A DNA stretch of 64,000 nucleotides from Earliella scabrosa. Its lineage: Eukaryota > Basidiomycota > Agaricomycetes > Polyporales > Polyporaceae. Numbering within the stretch: the stretch's first letter is position 1; each line of letters opens with the position of its first letter. Shown here piece after piece: positions 1 through 12,840 of the stretch. The notes beneath the pieces were generated by a model. That model saw nothing but the letters and a program-made list of their open reading frames with translations. It ran no database searches and was not told the DNA's origin. The translations under genes were made by a program, and so were the position numbers. The stretch is from assembly GCA_022605405.1 (NCBI GenBank), contig JABYQQ010000019.1, positions 496,001-560,000 on the forward strand. The letters are read 5' to 3'.

Positions 1-2848
1 TGCGGAGCGCGCCTTCCGGTGGGCCGAGCGCTGGGTTGACCCCGGACAGCGCGTTGGGCTTTGAAGAGGCCGGATTTGGGAGGGGAGATGGTGCAGCTTG
101 CCAATGCCATAAGACGCGGAGAGTGTGGGATTCGGAGGGTCTGCGGAGGTCGAAAAGGTACCGGTACGGAGTGCAGCGGATCGGTGGTTGGCCACAGCGC
201 GGATACGGGATTGGGCCTTGGGTTTACGTGACTTCCAGCTTCAAGAACGGAGCTCGGAGCTCGTTGTCGACGCGTCGATTGTACGGCCGCCCCTGGTGAT
301 GCACGATGCTCCGATAAGCAGCAAAGAACTGAAAGGACGTGACTGCCGCTTCCGAGCGCAAAAGTTTAACTATTCACGGGCGCTCCGGGACACTTGACCT
401 GGGTGCATGCGCGGAGATCGTCGTTGGCGAGGGCTGGGATGCCTCCGTGCCCGCTGTTGGCGTGGTGTTCCCGGTCGACTTTTCTAGAGGCACTCGATCT
501 GTCGCTCGCGTACCTGATGCCAGTTTTGTTCCGGCTACGGTGTACAGTACATACTTACGAGCATGCGTTCAAAAGCGCACACTCAGGCGTATGCCATCCC
601 GGTCTTGCGCGATCCTACAAGCCTAAGCGTCAACGCCGAAAAGGATGATCGTCGTGCTGCTGCGAACGTGCACCTGCCCCGCTGAACCTTCCGACTATCA
701 GCTATCCATCGTGCGAGTCGGCGCTGGACGCGGAGAGATCGATGTGCAACGGCAGCGAGGCCGCGATACTTGGGATTCGGAGCGCCGCTTGAGACATGAT
801 GCATGAGCGCTGAGCGGCGAGTCGGCGACAAGAGTCTTCGAGCCTCGAGGCAACACGCATGTCTTCGCGCAGCGCATGTGTCCTGGGAGAACACAATGTA
901 CGCCTTTGGGTGGTCTTGTCCTGAAAGATGTGCTTGGGGTGCTGTGCCTATGTTTGAACGCAATGAACCTTCGGAAGTACTGCACTAAGTTGAGCGATCG
1001 TGAGCGCACTGAGCGGGTGGATGAAAATGGAGAAGCGGCCCGTCTTGGCGGGGGGGGGGCTCTAGGGGCCACCAGAGGCACAGCCACACTATGGTGCCCT
1101 ATTAAGTAGTAGTACTTACTGTTGAAGACACCGACGTCGATATCCTGGAAGATGAACCCCTTCCACGACCTGACGATACTTGACAGTCGCCGGTCTCACA
1201 GCGGATACTCCGGGCTTCCGTCCGCGTTCCGGACGAGCTCGAACGACCGTTCAAGTCAGGAGCGAACAACTCGTTCGCGTTCTTGGCCGCCTTGGAGGCA
1301 TGTTTGAGTGTATTGTGAGGTCCTATTGTCATGTTATGATTCGAGGAGATGGTTATGGGGGTTATACCTGGCTGTAGGGATCACGTTGGCTTTGATCAGG
1401 CGCCGTGGCTCCAGAGCGCGGAACCGAAAGGTCTATCGTGGAGTACTGTATGGGCCGCGATAGCCTGCAGACGAATGAGTTTGATAGCCATTTTCATGCA
1501 CGTCATAACACGTTGCAACCTGCCGAGGTGTGCATGATCCGTGGCCACTCGCACGAAGGCCCAGATAACCGCACCGCGATGACGGCTGCTCCAAGTCAGT
1601 TGATATGCCAGGACGCGTAGGAGGTCATCGGAGTGCCATGTTCACGTACATATCGCCACGGATCAGCACTCACCGTCCCGAGCTCAAGCCGACTCCGAAG
1701 TCCGGCGGTGCCTTGAAAGGCCTTGAAGTCGTGAGCGGAATCGGCATACATATTCACCTGACATGTGCAAGTATCACCGCTAAGGTCTGCCGGTAGAAAG
1801 TGGGCCGTGTGGTGCAGCACTGTGCCGTCGACAGGGATGATGAACGCCAATGCCCGCTGACCTGGAGTTGAGATAGCAACTGCGCCATGGCGTACGGCAG
1901 CAGGAACAATTGCCCGCTCCGCGCCGGCGTCGGATGAGGGAATGGAAGATGCATGCGCTCGGGAGGACTTGATGAAGGCTGCCTCGGATGTCGGAGGACG
2001 GGCCATGTTCCGTCGCGTCCTTCAGACGTTCGTGCCGTTTGATTCTCGAGCACCGCCCCCCGGATTCAGCCTTTAGGTGTAGTGGGAAATCCTGATTGTC
2101 TGATGGGAGCGGCGTATTGGGCGGGACGGAGGAGAGGAGTTCAGTATATACGTAGATTATGTAGGAGTCGCATACTTGTCTGTGCGAAGGTGCCGCGCGG
2201 ATAGCGGGCTCAGATGTGTATCTGCAACCCAAGTAACGAAGCACTGAGTAAATACTGAGGGAGTGGTGAGCGGATGCACCGGGGAGGGCGCTGTGATCAA
2301 CAATGACGTACTTGACAGCATCGGTCGCCGTATTGGCTAATACTTATATAGTCGCTGGCCACACTTACCCTCGGTTACTTGTGAGGTGTCAGGATCAAAG
2401 GCGGCGGAGAGGCTGGGGAGACAACGTTCTGAGACTCGCTGGGTGTTCGTCTCGTGGCTTGGCCGAGGTGGCCCAAAAGGGGCGGCAGGAGATGCCGGGG
2501 CTGATTGGAGGGGTGTCCGGAGTCCAGGCGCTGTGCCACCCGGCTTGTGCTCGCACATGGGTCTGTGCTCGTCGTGTCTGGACTGTGTGCTCGCCGACAA
2601 AGCAAGCAGCGGACGCGGTCGATGGCGAGCTGGGCCCGAGCAGAGCAGCGGCGAGGGAGCGGAGGGGGAGAGGGGGCACGGCTGCGCGCGAGGCCATGCG
2701 CCGGGGGTGTGGGCGGGCGCGTGCGAAATCTGAATTAGCTTGAGACCGAATAATAGTTAGCCCCGGCGGTCTTCATTCGCCATCGCTCTCTTCCTCCTCC
2801 TCCCCGTCCCGCTCGTCGTCCCCGTCGTCGCCCTCGCCCCGAGCGACG
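1..2848. other. Upstream region with no supportable gene
   Basis: No convincing gene is seen. Short open frames occur on both strands. One at the left edge (2-64, plus) ends in TGA and could be the tail of a gene that lies mostly outside the window. The open frame at 125-397 (plus) has a fairly protein-like composition but no recognisable motif and no clean start. A run of ten G lies near 1051-1060. The last 80 bases before the histidine kinase are pyrimidine-rich. Confidence 0.4.
2770..2848 (+). promoter_or_regulatory. Pyrimidine-rich leader of the histidine kinase gene
   Basis: The roughly 80 bases directly before the histidine kinase ATG are dominated by C and T in short CTC, TCC and CGTC runs. 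CT-rich tracts at the core promoter or 5' leader are common in filamentous fungi. No TATA box is evident here. The ATG sits in a GAGCGACGATGG context, which fits a good start site. Confidence 0.45.
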
Positions 2849-5800
2849 ATGGCCTCCACAACACACTCCCCGCAGCATCCCTTCTTCACCCACCTCGTCG
2901 CTCTCTTGTCTCTCTACGAGCTGGGCCCGTCCCTCCCGACGCCTCTCCCCAAATATGACGGCCCGACAGATTGGCAGATCGAGAGCATCCTCCGCTCCCT
3001 CGGCGCAATGGCGCGTCGCATGCACACCGCAGAAGAGGCCTTGAGTTCCATCCGCGCCGCAGAGAGCTGTGGCCCCGAGTCCAAGAAGAGACGCAGCGTC
3101 GGCGACAGTCCTCCTATGTCCAGTTCCGGTTCGTCCCTTAGCGACACCACCTTTGCGGATTCCAGCACCCTCGCAAACGGCTCACACTCCTCAGTGTCCC
3201 CTTTTTTCACCCCGACCAGCTCCGTTGAGAGCATCCCCGCAACCCTCGACGACTCGGTCAAAGACGTCGAGATGTCCGACAGCACGAGCGAAGACAGCAC
3301 CAGCAGCGAGCCCACCCCACACCCCATCTCCACCGGCCACCTTTCGAGCCGCACCCCCAACGGTATGACCATCAACCTCGATGGCGTCGTCAACCCGCTC
3401 GACAAGATCCGTCGCGCGGCCGGCAACAACAACACTGGCAATGTCTCCTCGGCACCCCCCTCAGTCCAGGCCGACCATGTGTCGTGCCCCGGCTGCGGCA
3501 GGATTATTACGGATACGGCCACGATTTCCAAGATCGTGAACATGTCTTCTGGCGATGTCTCCTCCCCCCTCGTTGTCCCGCCTGGGCCCCTGGCCGCGGC
3601 CGCGTTCGAGAGCGGCATGAGCGCCGTCGACGAACTCAAGCTCTTGAAGACACAGGTCCAGGACGTTGCGCGCGTTTGCAATGCGGTCGCGCGTGGCGAT
3701 TTGTCGCAGAAGATCACGGTGCCGGTGCAGGGTGTGGTCATGATCCAGCTCAAGGACGTCATCAACGCCATGGTGTGTTGATAGACTTTCGCTTCCGCGA
3801 GCGCCGGCGCTGATCTGCCGTCTGCCTACAGGTGGACAAGCTCGGCCAGTTCGCAAAGGAAGTCACTCGTGTATCACAGGAAGTCGGCACTGAAGGGTAC
3901 GTCTTTTTGCGTTCGCATACGGTGGTGGCGTGTACGCTGCGTTGTGCGCGCACGTCTCCTTCGCACGATCATCATTCTCACACCCCAATGACGATGCAGC
4001 AAATTGGGTGGCCAGGCGCTCGTCTTGGACGTCGAAGGCACATGGCGCGAGCTCACGGGCGTCGTCAACAAGTTGGCGGCAAACTTGACGAACCAGGTAC
4101 GGTCTATCGCAAAGGTCACAAAGGCTGTCGCATTGGGCGATTTGTCCAAGCAAATCGAGGTCGACGCTCGCGGCGAAATACTGGAACTCAAGAACACGGT
4201 CAATGGCATGGTGGTCCGGCTTAGAGCATTAGCGGCAGAAGTCACAAGGGTAACAATGGAGGTCGGTTCCAAAGGTCAATTGGGCGGTCAGGCACACGTT
4301 CCGGACGTCGAGGGGGTATGGCTAGAGTTGACGCGCAACGTGAGTTTTCGTGCTGCGAGCTGATCGTGAAAGTGATCTTGGACTGACGGAGCCGCACGGG
4401 TTGGACCCTGCAGGTGAATCGGATGTGTTCCAGTTTGACGGATCAAGTGCGCTCTATCGCCAAGGTCACGACTGCAGTCGCTCGGGGAGACTTGACGCAG
4501 AAGATCGATATCGAGGTCGAGGGTGAGATGCTCACTTTGAAGCGCACCGTCAACTCCATGGTGGACCAGTTGAGCGCGTTCGCATCCGAGGTCACGCGTG
4601 TCGCGTTGGAGGTCGGTACCCAGGGTATACTCGGTGGCCAGGCTCGCGTCGAGGGCGTGCAGGGCACTTGGGCGGACTTGACCAGGAATGTCAACGTGCG
4701 TCCCGTCTCCTCATTTTCATTCAGTCCGAAGCGCTCATGCACACGGCGCGTTGCAGAAAATGGCCGTGAATCTGACGGACCAAGTGCGGTCTATCTCCGA
4801 GGTCACGAAGGCTGTCGCCAACGGAGACTTGAGCCGGACGGTCAACGTCGACGTGCAGGGTGAGATGCTCGACCTGAAGACGACCGTCAACCAGATGGTT
4901 GCCCGTCTCTCGACTTTGGCAAGCGAGGTCACGCGTGTGTCCTTGGAGGTCGGAACCGAGGGTATCATGGGTGGACAAGCTTCCGTCCCGGACGTACAGG
5001 GCGTGTGGAAGGTGCGTCCCGTCCCTTGCTTCGACCCCACTTTCTGGATGCGGACACACGAGGGATTGACGCGCCGCGGGTTCCCAGGGCTTGACGGACA
5101 ACGTCAACCTGATGGCCATGAACTTGACGAACCAGGTGCGGTCGATCGCGGAGGTCACGAAGGCCGTCGCGGGCGGAGACTTGACGAAGCGGATCACGGT
5201 CGACGTGCGCGGCGAGATGCTGGACTTGAAGGAGACGGTGAACGGGATGACGGAGAGTTTGAGCCTCTTCGCGGACGAGGTGACGCGGGTCGCGAAGGAG
5301 GTCGGAACCGAGGGTCTGTTGGGCGGCCAGGCGCAGGTCAGCAACGTCGGTGGAACTTGGAAGGACTTGACGGACAACGTGAACGTTATGGCTGCCAACG
5401 TACGTCTCTCTTCGTCCACCGTGCTGGGAGGGGCGGTGACTGACATTATTTACAGTTGACGTTACAAGTGCGCACGATCGCGCTCGCTACGGTGAGATAC
5501 ACACAAAAGGTTGTGATGGCTGGCGACGATGGGAGCTCATGCGTGCTTTGTCTTCCAGCGTGCGGTCGCGAAGGGTGACTTGACGCAGAAGGTCACGGGC
5601 GTGCCGGTATCTGGAGAGATCCTCGATCTCGTCAACACTATCAACAGCATGATTGACCAGTTGGCCATCTTCGCGGCGGAAGTCAAGAAGGTCGCCCGAG
5701 AGGTCGGTACCGAAGGAAAGCTCGGCGGTCAGGCCGAGGTTGGCAACGTCGAGGGTATCTGGCAAGAGATTACGTACGTCTGCCCTGACTCTGGGTGTAT

Positions 5801-8181
5801 GCATATGCATATGACCGCATGCTGATGGAGGTGCTGCGCAGGATGTCCGTGAACACGATGGCGAGCAACTTGACGACACAAGTGCGAGGTTTCGCCCAGA
5901 TCTCCGCGGCGGCCATGGACGGCGACTTCAGTCGGTTCATCACGGTCGAGGCCAGTGGGGAAATGGACTCGTTGAAGACGCAGATCAACCAGATGGTGTC
6001 CAACTTGCGCGACAGTATCCAGAAGAACACTGCGGCTAGGGAGGCGGCCGAGTTGGCGAACAGGAGTAAGTCGGAGTTCTTGGCCAATATGTCGCACGAG
6101 ATCCGGTACGTCCCAATACGCCGCAGGGGTGGATGTATGCTCATGATGCTGGTGCAGAACGCCGATGAACGGTATCATTGGTATGACGGAGCTCACGCTG
6201 GACAGCGACTTGAACCGGTCGCAGCGCGAGAACTTGCTGTTAGTCCACAGCTTGGCGCGGTCGTTACTGTTGATCATCGATGACATCTTGGATATCTCGA
6301 AGAGTGCGTATGCCGTCGTCTCGGTCTAGTCCCTCGCTGAACTCTATATCCTCCCACAGTCGAGGCCGGTCGGATGACTATGGAGCAAGTGTCGTACTCG
6401 ATCCGTCAGACCGTGTTCGGTATCCTCAAGACCTTAGTCGTACGGGCCTCGCAGAACCAGCTCGACCTCACTTACGACGTCGACCCCGACATCCCAGACC
6501 AGCTCATCGGTGACTCGCTCAGGTTACGTCAGGTCATCACGAACTTGGTGGGCAACGCTATCAAGTTCACGCCGTCGAAGGTCTCCCGCAAGGGCCATGT
6601 TGCGCTCAGCTGCAGGCTGCTCGCCAAAGACGACGGGCACGTCACGCTGGAGTTCTGCGTGTCCGACACTGGTATCGGTATCGCGAAGGACAAGTTGACC
6701 ATGATCTTCGACACGTTCTGTCAGGCCGATGGGTCGACCACTCGAGTAAGCGCCGTTTCGCCATTGCGTCATCTGGGAGTGCGGTCGAGTATAACTGACC
6801 TGGTCCTGCAGGAATACGGTGGTACCGGTCTCGGGTTATCCATCTCGAAGCGGCTCGTCACACTCATGCAGGGCAACATGTGGGTCGAGTCCGAGGTCGC
6901 GAACGGCTCCAAGTTCTTCTTCACCATTACGTCGCAAATCAGCCCGCTATCGATGGAGGCGACGCTCACCAAGATGCAGCCGTTCCAGAAGCGGAGCATA
7001 CTGTTTGTGGATACCCTGTTCGACCGCACCGGCGTCGTGCAGCGCGTGCTCGAGCTCGGGCTCAGGCCGTACGTCGTGCACTCTGTCGCCGAGGTCGCGG
7101 ACAAGACGACGTGCCCGCACATCGATACCATCGTCGTCGATTCGCTCAATGTGGTGCGTGCTTTTCGCGTGTGTTGTCGAGGGATTGTGGGGTGCTCACT
7201 GTGCATGTGATAGACCGAGAACCTGCGGGAGCACGAGCACCTGCGGTATATCCCTATCGTCCTCTTGTCACCAGTACGTGCCCTCTTTCATTGTCTTGTC
7301 GATCGTGGCCCTCATCGCCTCACTTGCCTGCAGGAATCCAGTCCACGTTTGAACCGTAAGTCCCGATCCATGCCCCCATGCGTGCAACACGTTGCTCACT
7401 CCCACTGCAGTCAAGTGGTGCCTGGATAACGGCATCTCTTCGCAAATCACGACGCCGGTGTCCGAGCAAGACCTCGCGTCTGCGCTGATCTCAGCGTTAG
7501 AGTCGAACACGGTCACCCCGGTTGTGGCCGAGAACGACGTGCCGTACGACATCCTGATCGCCGAGGACAACCTCGTGAACCAGAAGCTCGCGGTGAAGAT
7601 CCTAGAGAAGTACGGCCACCAGGTCGAGATCGCGGAGAACGGCCAGCTCGCTGTGGACGCGTTCAAGGCGCGGGTGCAGCGGAACCGGCCTTTCGATGTC
7701 ATCCTCGTAAGTCTTGCTGCTCTGTTGCGCTGCGGCTGTCTCGGGTTGCTGAATGTGTCTCTGAACCTAGATGGATGTTTCCATGCCGTTCATGGGCGGT
7801 ATGGAGGCGACCGAGCTCATTCGTACGTACGAGCAGACGCACGGTCTGGAGCCTACGCCTATCATCGCGTTAACGGCGCACGCAAGTACGTGATTCTGCT
7901 CAACGGTTGTCATAAGGACCATGCTGACATGACTACCCTACAGTGATTGGTGATCGTGAGAGGTGCTTGCAGGCGGGTATGGACGACCACATCACGAGTA
8001 AGTGCACATTGTGTTTTCAAGCTGCCAGAGGCTCACGTCCTCTCCAGAACCGTTACGCAGGAGCGACCTCATGAACTCAATCAACAAGCTTGCGGGCGAG
8101 CGGAAGATGGCGTTGGCACGAAGCCGGGTACAACACCGTTCGACATTCCCCATGCAGACCCTCCTGCGCGAGTTCCGGTGA
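2849..8181 (+). CDS. NIK1: Group III hybrid histidine kinase (Nik1/Os-1 type)
   Basis: Cytosolic hybrid sensor kinase. In other fungi this family signals osmotic stress to the HOG MAP-kinase pathway and is the target of phenylpyrrole and dicarboximide fungicides. Exons: 2849-3772, 3832-3896, 4000-4339, 4414-4695, 4757-5011, 5088-5399, 5456-5491, 5559-5773, 5842-6105, 6158-6303, 6360-6745, 6812-7153, 7214-7273, 7334-7355, 7411-7706, 7771-7885, 7944-7997, 8048-8181, giving 1,415 residues in frame. After a Ser/Thr-rich N-terminus come six full tandem HAMP units of about 92 residues and a seventh partial one (about 260-880). The phosphoacceptor His (MSHEIRTPMNG) is about residue 895. The ATPase N box (NLVGNAIKF) is near 1005 and the G box (GGTGLGLS) near 1078. 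The receiver domain is about 1263-1400, with the acceptor Asp in MDVSMP near 1317. No membrane segment is seen, as expected for group III. Family assignment is firm; the exact start is likely. Confidence 0.95.
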
Positions 8182-8907
8182 CGTTGACGTCCCCCCCTCC
8201 TCTTCCTGCATTCCCTTTCCCTCGTATCATGCTTTCTCGGCACTTTCCCCCATCTCATTCATTGCCCCGTGCCCCATGTGTAACTTGCATCTGCGCGCAT
8301 GATTTCATTGTGCATGTATTACCATCGTATCCTGCTGCTATGTGTCCCTCTCTCTGTCTCTGTCTAGTCTCTCGTATATCGCCTCTCGCTCACGATTAGT
8401 ACTGTCTGAAGCATCTTCACGTCCCCTACCTCGCATCTCCCCTTGTATCGTTTTTTAGCCACGACGTACACCGTACCCGCGCGCACTGCGCCCTACCCTA
8501 TGTTAATGTTCATCGTACATGTTCATGGACTCCGCTTGGGTTGGGTCCGACGTGTTCTCCAGCCAGCGGTGGCCTAGTCGTAGTATGCCGTTGCAATTGT
8601 GCGCATAAGTATATAGCGACTAGATCCTCCAGCCTGGAACGTTTCACATCCAAGTGACGAGCCAAAGGTTGTGAGGGGATGGGTCAGTAGCGAGGTAAGA
8701 GCCTTTTAAGAAGAGCAATAAGATCGACCAGCGCTCGAGGGCGCAAGACGTCGTGGCGGCGGCGCTGATGAGTCCCACCTCCTTCCTCTTCCTCACCGCG
8801 ACCACCATATCCCCCCGTCATCTCACTACTAGGAAGCCTATAACTTATTCCTTCTTATACCGCTGCTTTGCATGAGATCGCAACGAACCTGACTCAGGCC
8901 CGACGCA
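8182..8907. other. 3' flank of the kinase and promoter of GPI8
   Basis: No gene is seen. The first part is CT-rich and probably the 3' untranslated region of the histidine kinase. The last 200 bases lie before the GPI8 start and should hold its promoter. I see no clear TATA box or repeat. Confidence 0.5.
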
Positions 8908-10657
8908 ATGCTCGACCTCCTCCGACTTCCCCATATCCTGCTCGTGCTCTGTCTTGCATTCGCTACGAGGACGGAGGCGCAGGCGGAGCCCGTCGCGCAG
9001 TTCTTTGGAAGGCAAGGCTCGGCGCATACAAATAACTGGGCGGTGCTCGTCTGCGCGTCGAGGTACTGGTTCAACTACAGGGTGCGTCCGGGTTGTTGTG
9101 GGTTGCCGGGAGGTGTCGGCTGAGCGTCGGTGTTGTGCAGCATATGGCCAATGCTCTAGGAATGTGAGTGCTTCTTTAACCGCATATATGAGGCTCTAGG
9201 ACGACGCGCAACCGTCTGGTTCCTTGTGATGTTCACGAGCAAGGGATCACGGCTGAGTTGCGGTTCATGAGTATACGCCTGTCTCGAGAGATTATCCAGG
9301 CTCTGCGCGAGTCCGTGAAGGCTCGACGGGTCGAACGCGTTCCGAGGTCGCTGGTGTTGGGTCTCGCAGGCAGGATGCTGAACGTTGACGTACGGTCGTG
9401 GTGGCAGGTACCGCACGGTCAAGCGACTCGGGATTCCGGACTCGAACATCATCCTCATGCTCGCGGACGACGCGGCCTGCAACCCGCGGAACAAGTTTGC
9501 CGGGTGCGTGTACGCGAACCCCGGGCGCGGGCTCGACCTCTACGGTGACAACATTGAGGTGGACTACCGCGGGAACGAGGTGACCGTCGAGAACTTCCTC
9601 CGCGTCCTCACCGGTGCGTGCTGCCTCCATGTATGCGGATGGGCATGTCTTGAGCAGTCGGGTGTGCACACAGGCCGCGTGGAGCCCTCAGTGCCGCGCT
9701 CGAAGCGGCTCCTGACGGACGACCGTTCGAATGTCTTCATCTTCATGACCGGGCACGGGGGCAACGAGTTCCTCAAGTTCCAGGACAACGAGGAGATCAG
9801 TGCGTTTGACATTGCGGATGCTGTCGCGCAGATGTGGGAGAAGAAGAGGTGCGCATATATGCTACAGTGTAATCTCTTCCGGCCGTGCGGAGGGCTGAGT
9901 GGGGACGGGCGGCAGGTACAACGAGTTGTTCTTCATGATCGATACCTGCCAGGCGAACACGATGTACTCCAAGTTCTACTCGCCCAACGTCCTCGCCACA
10001 GGCTCGTCCGTGCTCGGCGAGAACTCGTACTCGGTGAGTCCCGCACGCGTTGCCCTGCTCGCAATGAACCTCAACACGCTTCGTTGCTGCCGTAGTATGA
10101 GAACGACTACGACATCGGCGTCGCGGTCATTGACAGCTACACACACTTCATCCTCGAGTTCCTCGAGGGCGTCAACAAGACAAGCCAGACCACCATGGAG
10201 GACCTCGTGCGTCATCCACCGCTGCTTCACTGGCTCCCAGACGCTGACTTGTAACGTGCAGTTCAACATCTACGACCCGGTCAAGATCCGCTCGCACCCG
10301 GGCGTGCGCTCTGACCTCTTCCGCAGGTCGGTGCGCGACGCGCTTGTCACGGACTTCTTTGGCGGCGTCTCGCAGGCGGAGGTGCTCCCACCCTCACGCG
10401 CCCCGACGCTTTCTCAAGTCCTGACAGAGCTCGATCCAGAGTCTGCAGAGGGACCGGCGTACGCGACGGGCGACGACGGCAACGCGACGGACCTCCTTAT
10501 CTCAGTTGGGGAGCTGGATGCCGGAGCGTTTGTGGCCGCGTTGGGAAGCGGGCCGCAGACGGAGGTGGGCTCGTCGGTGGTGCGGAAGGTGCGGACTTGG
10601 GCTTCGAGTGTCGGACTGCTTGTGTTGGGTGGATGGGTCGCTTTGCGAAGGAAATAG
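8908..10657 (+). CDS. GPI8: GPI-anchor transamidase catalytic subunit (Gpi8/PIG-K)
   Basis: Cysteine protease of family C13 that cleaves the C-terminal signal of precursor proteins in the ER lumen and transfers them to a preassembled GPI anchor. Exons: 8908-9081, 9141-9163, 9408-9613, 9674-9848, 9916-10033, 10096-10206, 10262-10657; 400 residues, the usual family length. An N-terminal signal peptide ([21 protein letters not shown]) is followed by the conserved block [22 protein letters not shown]. The catalytic His is in FIFMTGHGG (about residue 162) and the catalytic Cys in MIDTCQAN (about residue 204). A short hydrophobic C-terminal segment ending in RRK fits the family's membrane anchor. 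The second exon is only 23 nt and the intron after it is 244 nt, long for this window, but no family block is missing across it. It converges with the hydrolase gene, leaving 179 nt between them. Confidence 0.95.
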
Positions 10658-10836
10658 AGTCTCCTCTGCGCGGGCGCGAATGCATCAACTGGAGGGCAAT
10701 ACGCTGCAACGTACCCGTTCCGCCCAATGCAGTCAAGCCATGGTGAGCACTCATCGATATTCTTCCGTGGTCGCAAGACTCTCTACTTGTACAGGACACG
10801 AACTGAGGTACAATCACTTCTCTATCCGCGGGTCGA

Positions 10837-12056
10837 TCAGCTCTTCACGACGACCTTGTTGACCCACTTCTCGAGGGCATCATTGAGCTCCGCCGTCGCC
10901 TCATATTGGGCCCAGTGGCCGGTGTTGAGCTCGATAACGTCCGTGTGCGGCGCCCACTGCCGCATCACGGCCTTCCCAAAGTCGGCGCGGCAGACGTAGT
11001 CGCGCATCGTAGCGACGAAGAGCGCGGGTATCTTGATGCGCCCCTGCTCTTCGGAGAGCGCTGTCCGCGAAGATGTCATCGTCAGTGCGAGCGCAGACGG
11101 GCCGGGAGGTGTGCGCACCCTTGTTGTCCTCGAGGCTGATGTCCGCGATGTAGGCCTTGTAGAAGTTCATCGCGGACTGGAGCCCGTTCTGGAGTAGCGT
11201 CGAGCGGATTGTGGCGTACTCCTGCAGGCCATTCGTCAGTCATTGGCGAATCGATGGCGAGCAACGCGACGCGAACCTGGTCGGATATCCACGGTGCGCG
11301 GCCGGGCTGCTTGTCGCCCTCGATCCACTCCTGCGCCTTGCCCCGCGGGCACATCCCCTCGATCCACGTCTCCGGCGTCGCCGGGTACACCAGCTGGATG
11401 AAGCTGTCGATCTGCCAGCGAGGAACAGAGCGTGGTCATCAGCGGTGGGAATATGCGGCGGAGAGGCGGGCCTACGTGCTGCTCGCACTTGGTGTGTGCG
11501 TCGGGCCGATTGAAGAACGCCTGGTAGCCGAAGACCTCGCTGCCCACCTGCTCCTTGAGCGCATCGAGCGAGCGCTCAAAGTCGAAGGGCTCCCGCCCTG
11601 GGGCGAGGTACGAGAGCGCGATCCACGCGAAGGCCGTGAAGCGGTCCTGATGGTGCTGCGCGAGGGCTGAGAGGAGCATGGAGCCCCTGCCGATCCCGAG
11701 CGCAGAGCTCAGCACGGCGCGTAATGGTAGAGGCTCGACACGCACCAGTCGTGTCCGATGCCGATCACCGGGCTCTCGGCGTCGAGGACGTCGATGAGGT
11801 CCTCTGCCTGGAGCTTCCAGCGGAAGTCGTGGTAGTCGGACGGCTTCGAGGTCCCGCCCGCACCGAGGCAGTCGGGGATGAGGAGGCCGTAGCCCTTGGG
11901 CTTGAAGTGTGCGACCTGGCGGGTCCACTCGAACGAGCTCGAGGGGAAGCCGTGGATGAAGAAGAGAGTCGGCTTGCCCGTGTCGGCTGGGCTGTAGTAG
12001 TAGCGGTAGGTGAGCCCGCGGCGGACCTTGACCTCTTTGTAGAGAGCGGGGTCCAT
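10837..12056 (-). CDS. Epoxide hydrolase-like alpha/beta hydrolase
   Basis: Predicted soluble alpha/beta-hydrolase of the epoxide hydrolase group, which opens epoxide rings through an aspartyl ester intermediate. Exons in coding order: 12056-11746, 11686-11476, 11411-11277, 11221-11119, 11060-10837; 327 residues, the usual length. The HGFPSSSFEW oxyanion motif is near residue 36. The nucleophile Asp is in GHDWGS (about residue 103), rebuilt across the first splice. The C-terminal TGHWAQYEA block carries the candidate catalytic His. An Asp nucleophile, not Ser, favours epoxide hydrolase or haloalkane dehalogenase chemistry over an esterase. No signal peptide is seen, so it is probably cytosolic. 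The substrate cannot be told from sequence. No neighbouring biosynthetic genes point to a secondary-metabolite cluster. Confidence 0.88.
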
Positions 12057-12840
12057 GGTAAGTGGGCGACCGTGAAGCGGAGGCGGATAGGGCTGGTGCT
12101 CTTGAGTGACGGAAGATGGGAAAGGTGAGAGGCGGGATGGTTGGCTGCGTGGTGGGCGGTGGGTGCTTGGAGTTAATCAGCACGAAATCAGCACGAAACG
12201 AACTCACTCGGACAAGCGGGCTCTCAGGACCACGAGACTGCTGTGAACATAGAAGCCGCCTCACAGCCGAAGTTGTGGGTGGAAGGCGGGTGTAACTTGG
12301 TGTAACGGTGAGTATTTGTGTATACGTATCATCTGTCGACCGTTCTTCTGCAGATCGCCCGCCGCTGTGATACCTGACGGACGTGGAGATCCTGTAGCGC
12401 AACCTCTCGAGGGCGGTATTGATTGCCACTATCTGCGACTCGGAGGAGTTGTGAAGGCCCCTGGACGCTGTGTAGACTTCGGGCCCACATATGCGTCGGT
12501 TTAGCAGCTCGAATATGAATTGGAGAAGATGTGGTATGGCCAAGGGAAGGTGATCGGTGATGGTGGCGGTGCCACAGGTTGGAGAATTAACCATTGTAAC
12601 TCTGTGTGAGTCTTTACCGCGCTCCTTTCATCGTACGGCCAGACAAGCCGGTAGAGGCGGTCCACGAACATTTGACTGGGTGGCGGCGGTGCAGCTCACT
12701 TATTGACTCTCGTACATTCACTCTTGCCAATAGCCTAAGATCGCTGCGCAATAACACTACATCATGATTCAAGTTGTGGGAGCCTGCAGTCTGTACAGTG
12801 TGTCTTTACACGCGCCGATCTCTCGTATGTAACGCCTCCT
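12057..12840. other. Intergenic region upstream of the hydrolase
   Basis: No supportable gene. The long minus-strand open frame running through here is an extension of the hydrolase reading frames. A run of near-repeats (cagcacgaaatcagcacgaaa) lies at about 12178-12199. Confidence 0.4.

Noticed and set aside
2303..2743. 146-codon plus-strand frame before the kinase
   Set aside because: It lacks motifs, overlaps several other frames of similar length on both strands and is very Arg/Gly-rich, as expected from GC-rich leader DNA.
2914..3771. 285-codon minus-strand open frame in the kinase first exon
   Set aside because: Antisense shadow of the Ser/Thr-rich N-terminal exon, with no motif.
11240..12594. 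452-codon minus-strand frame as one long hydrolase
   Set aside because: It reads through introns and out of the correct frame; the splice model gives a complete alpha/beta hydrolase with its active site.
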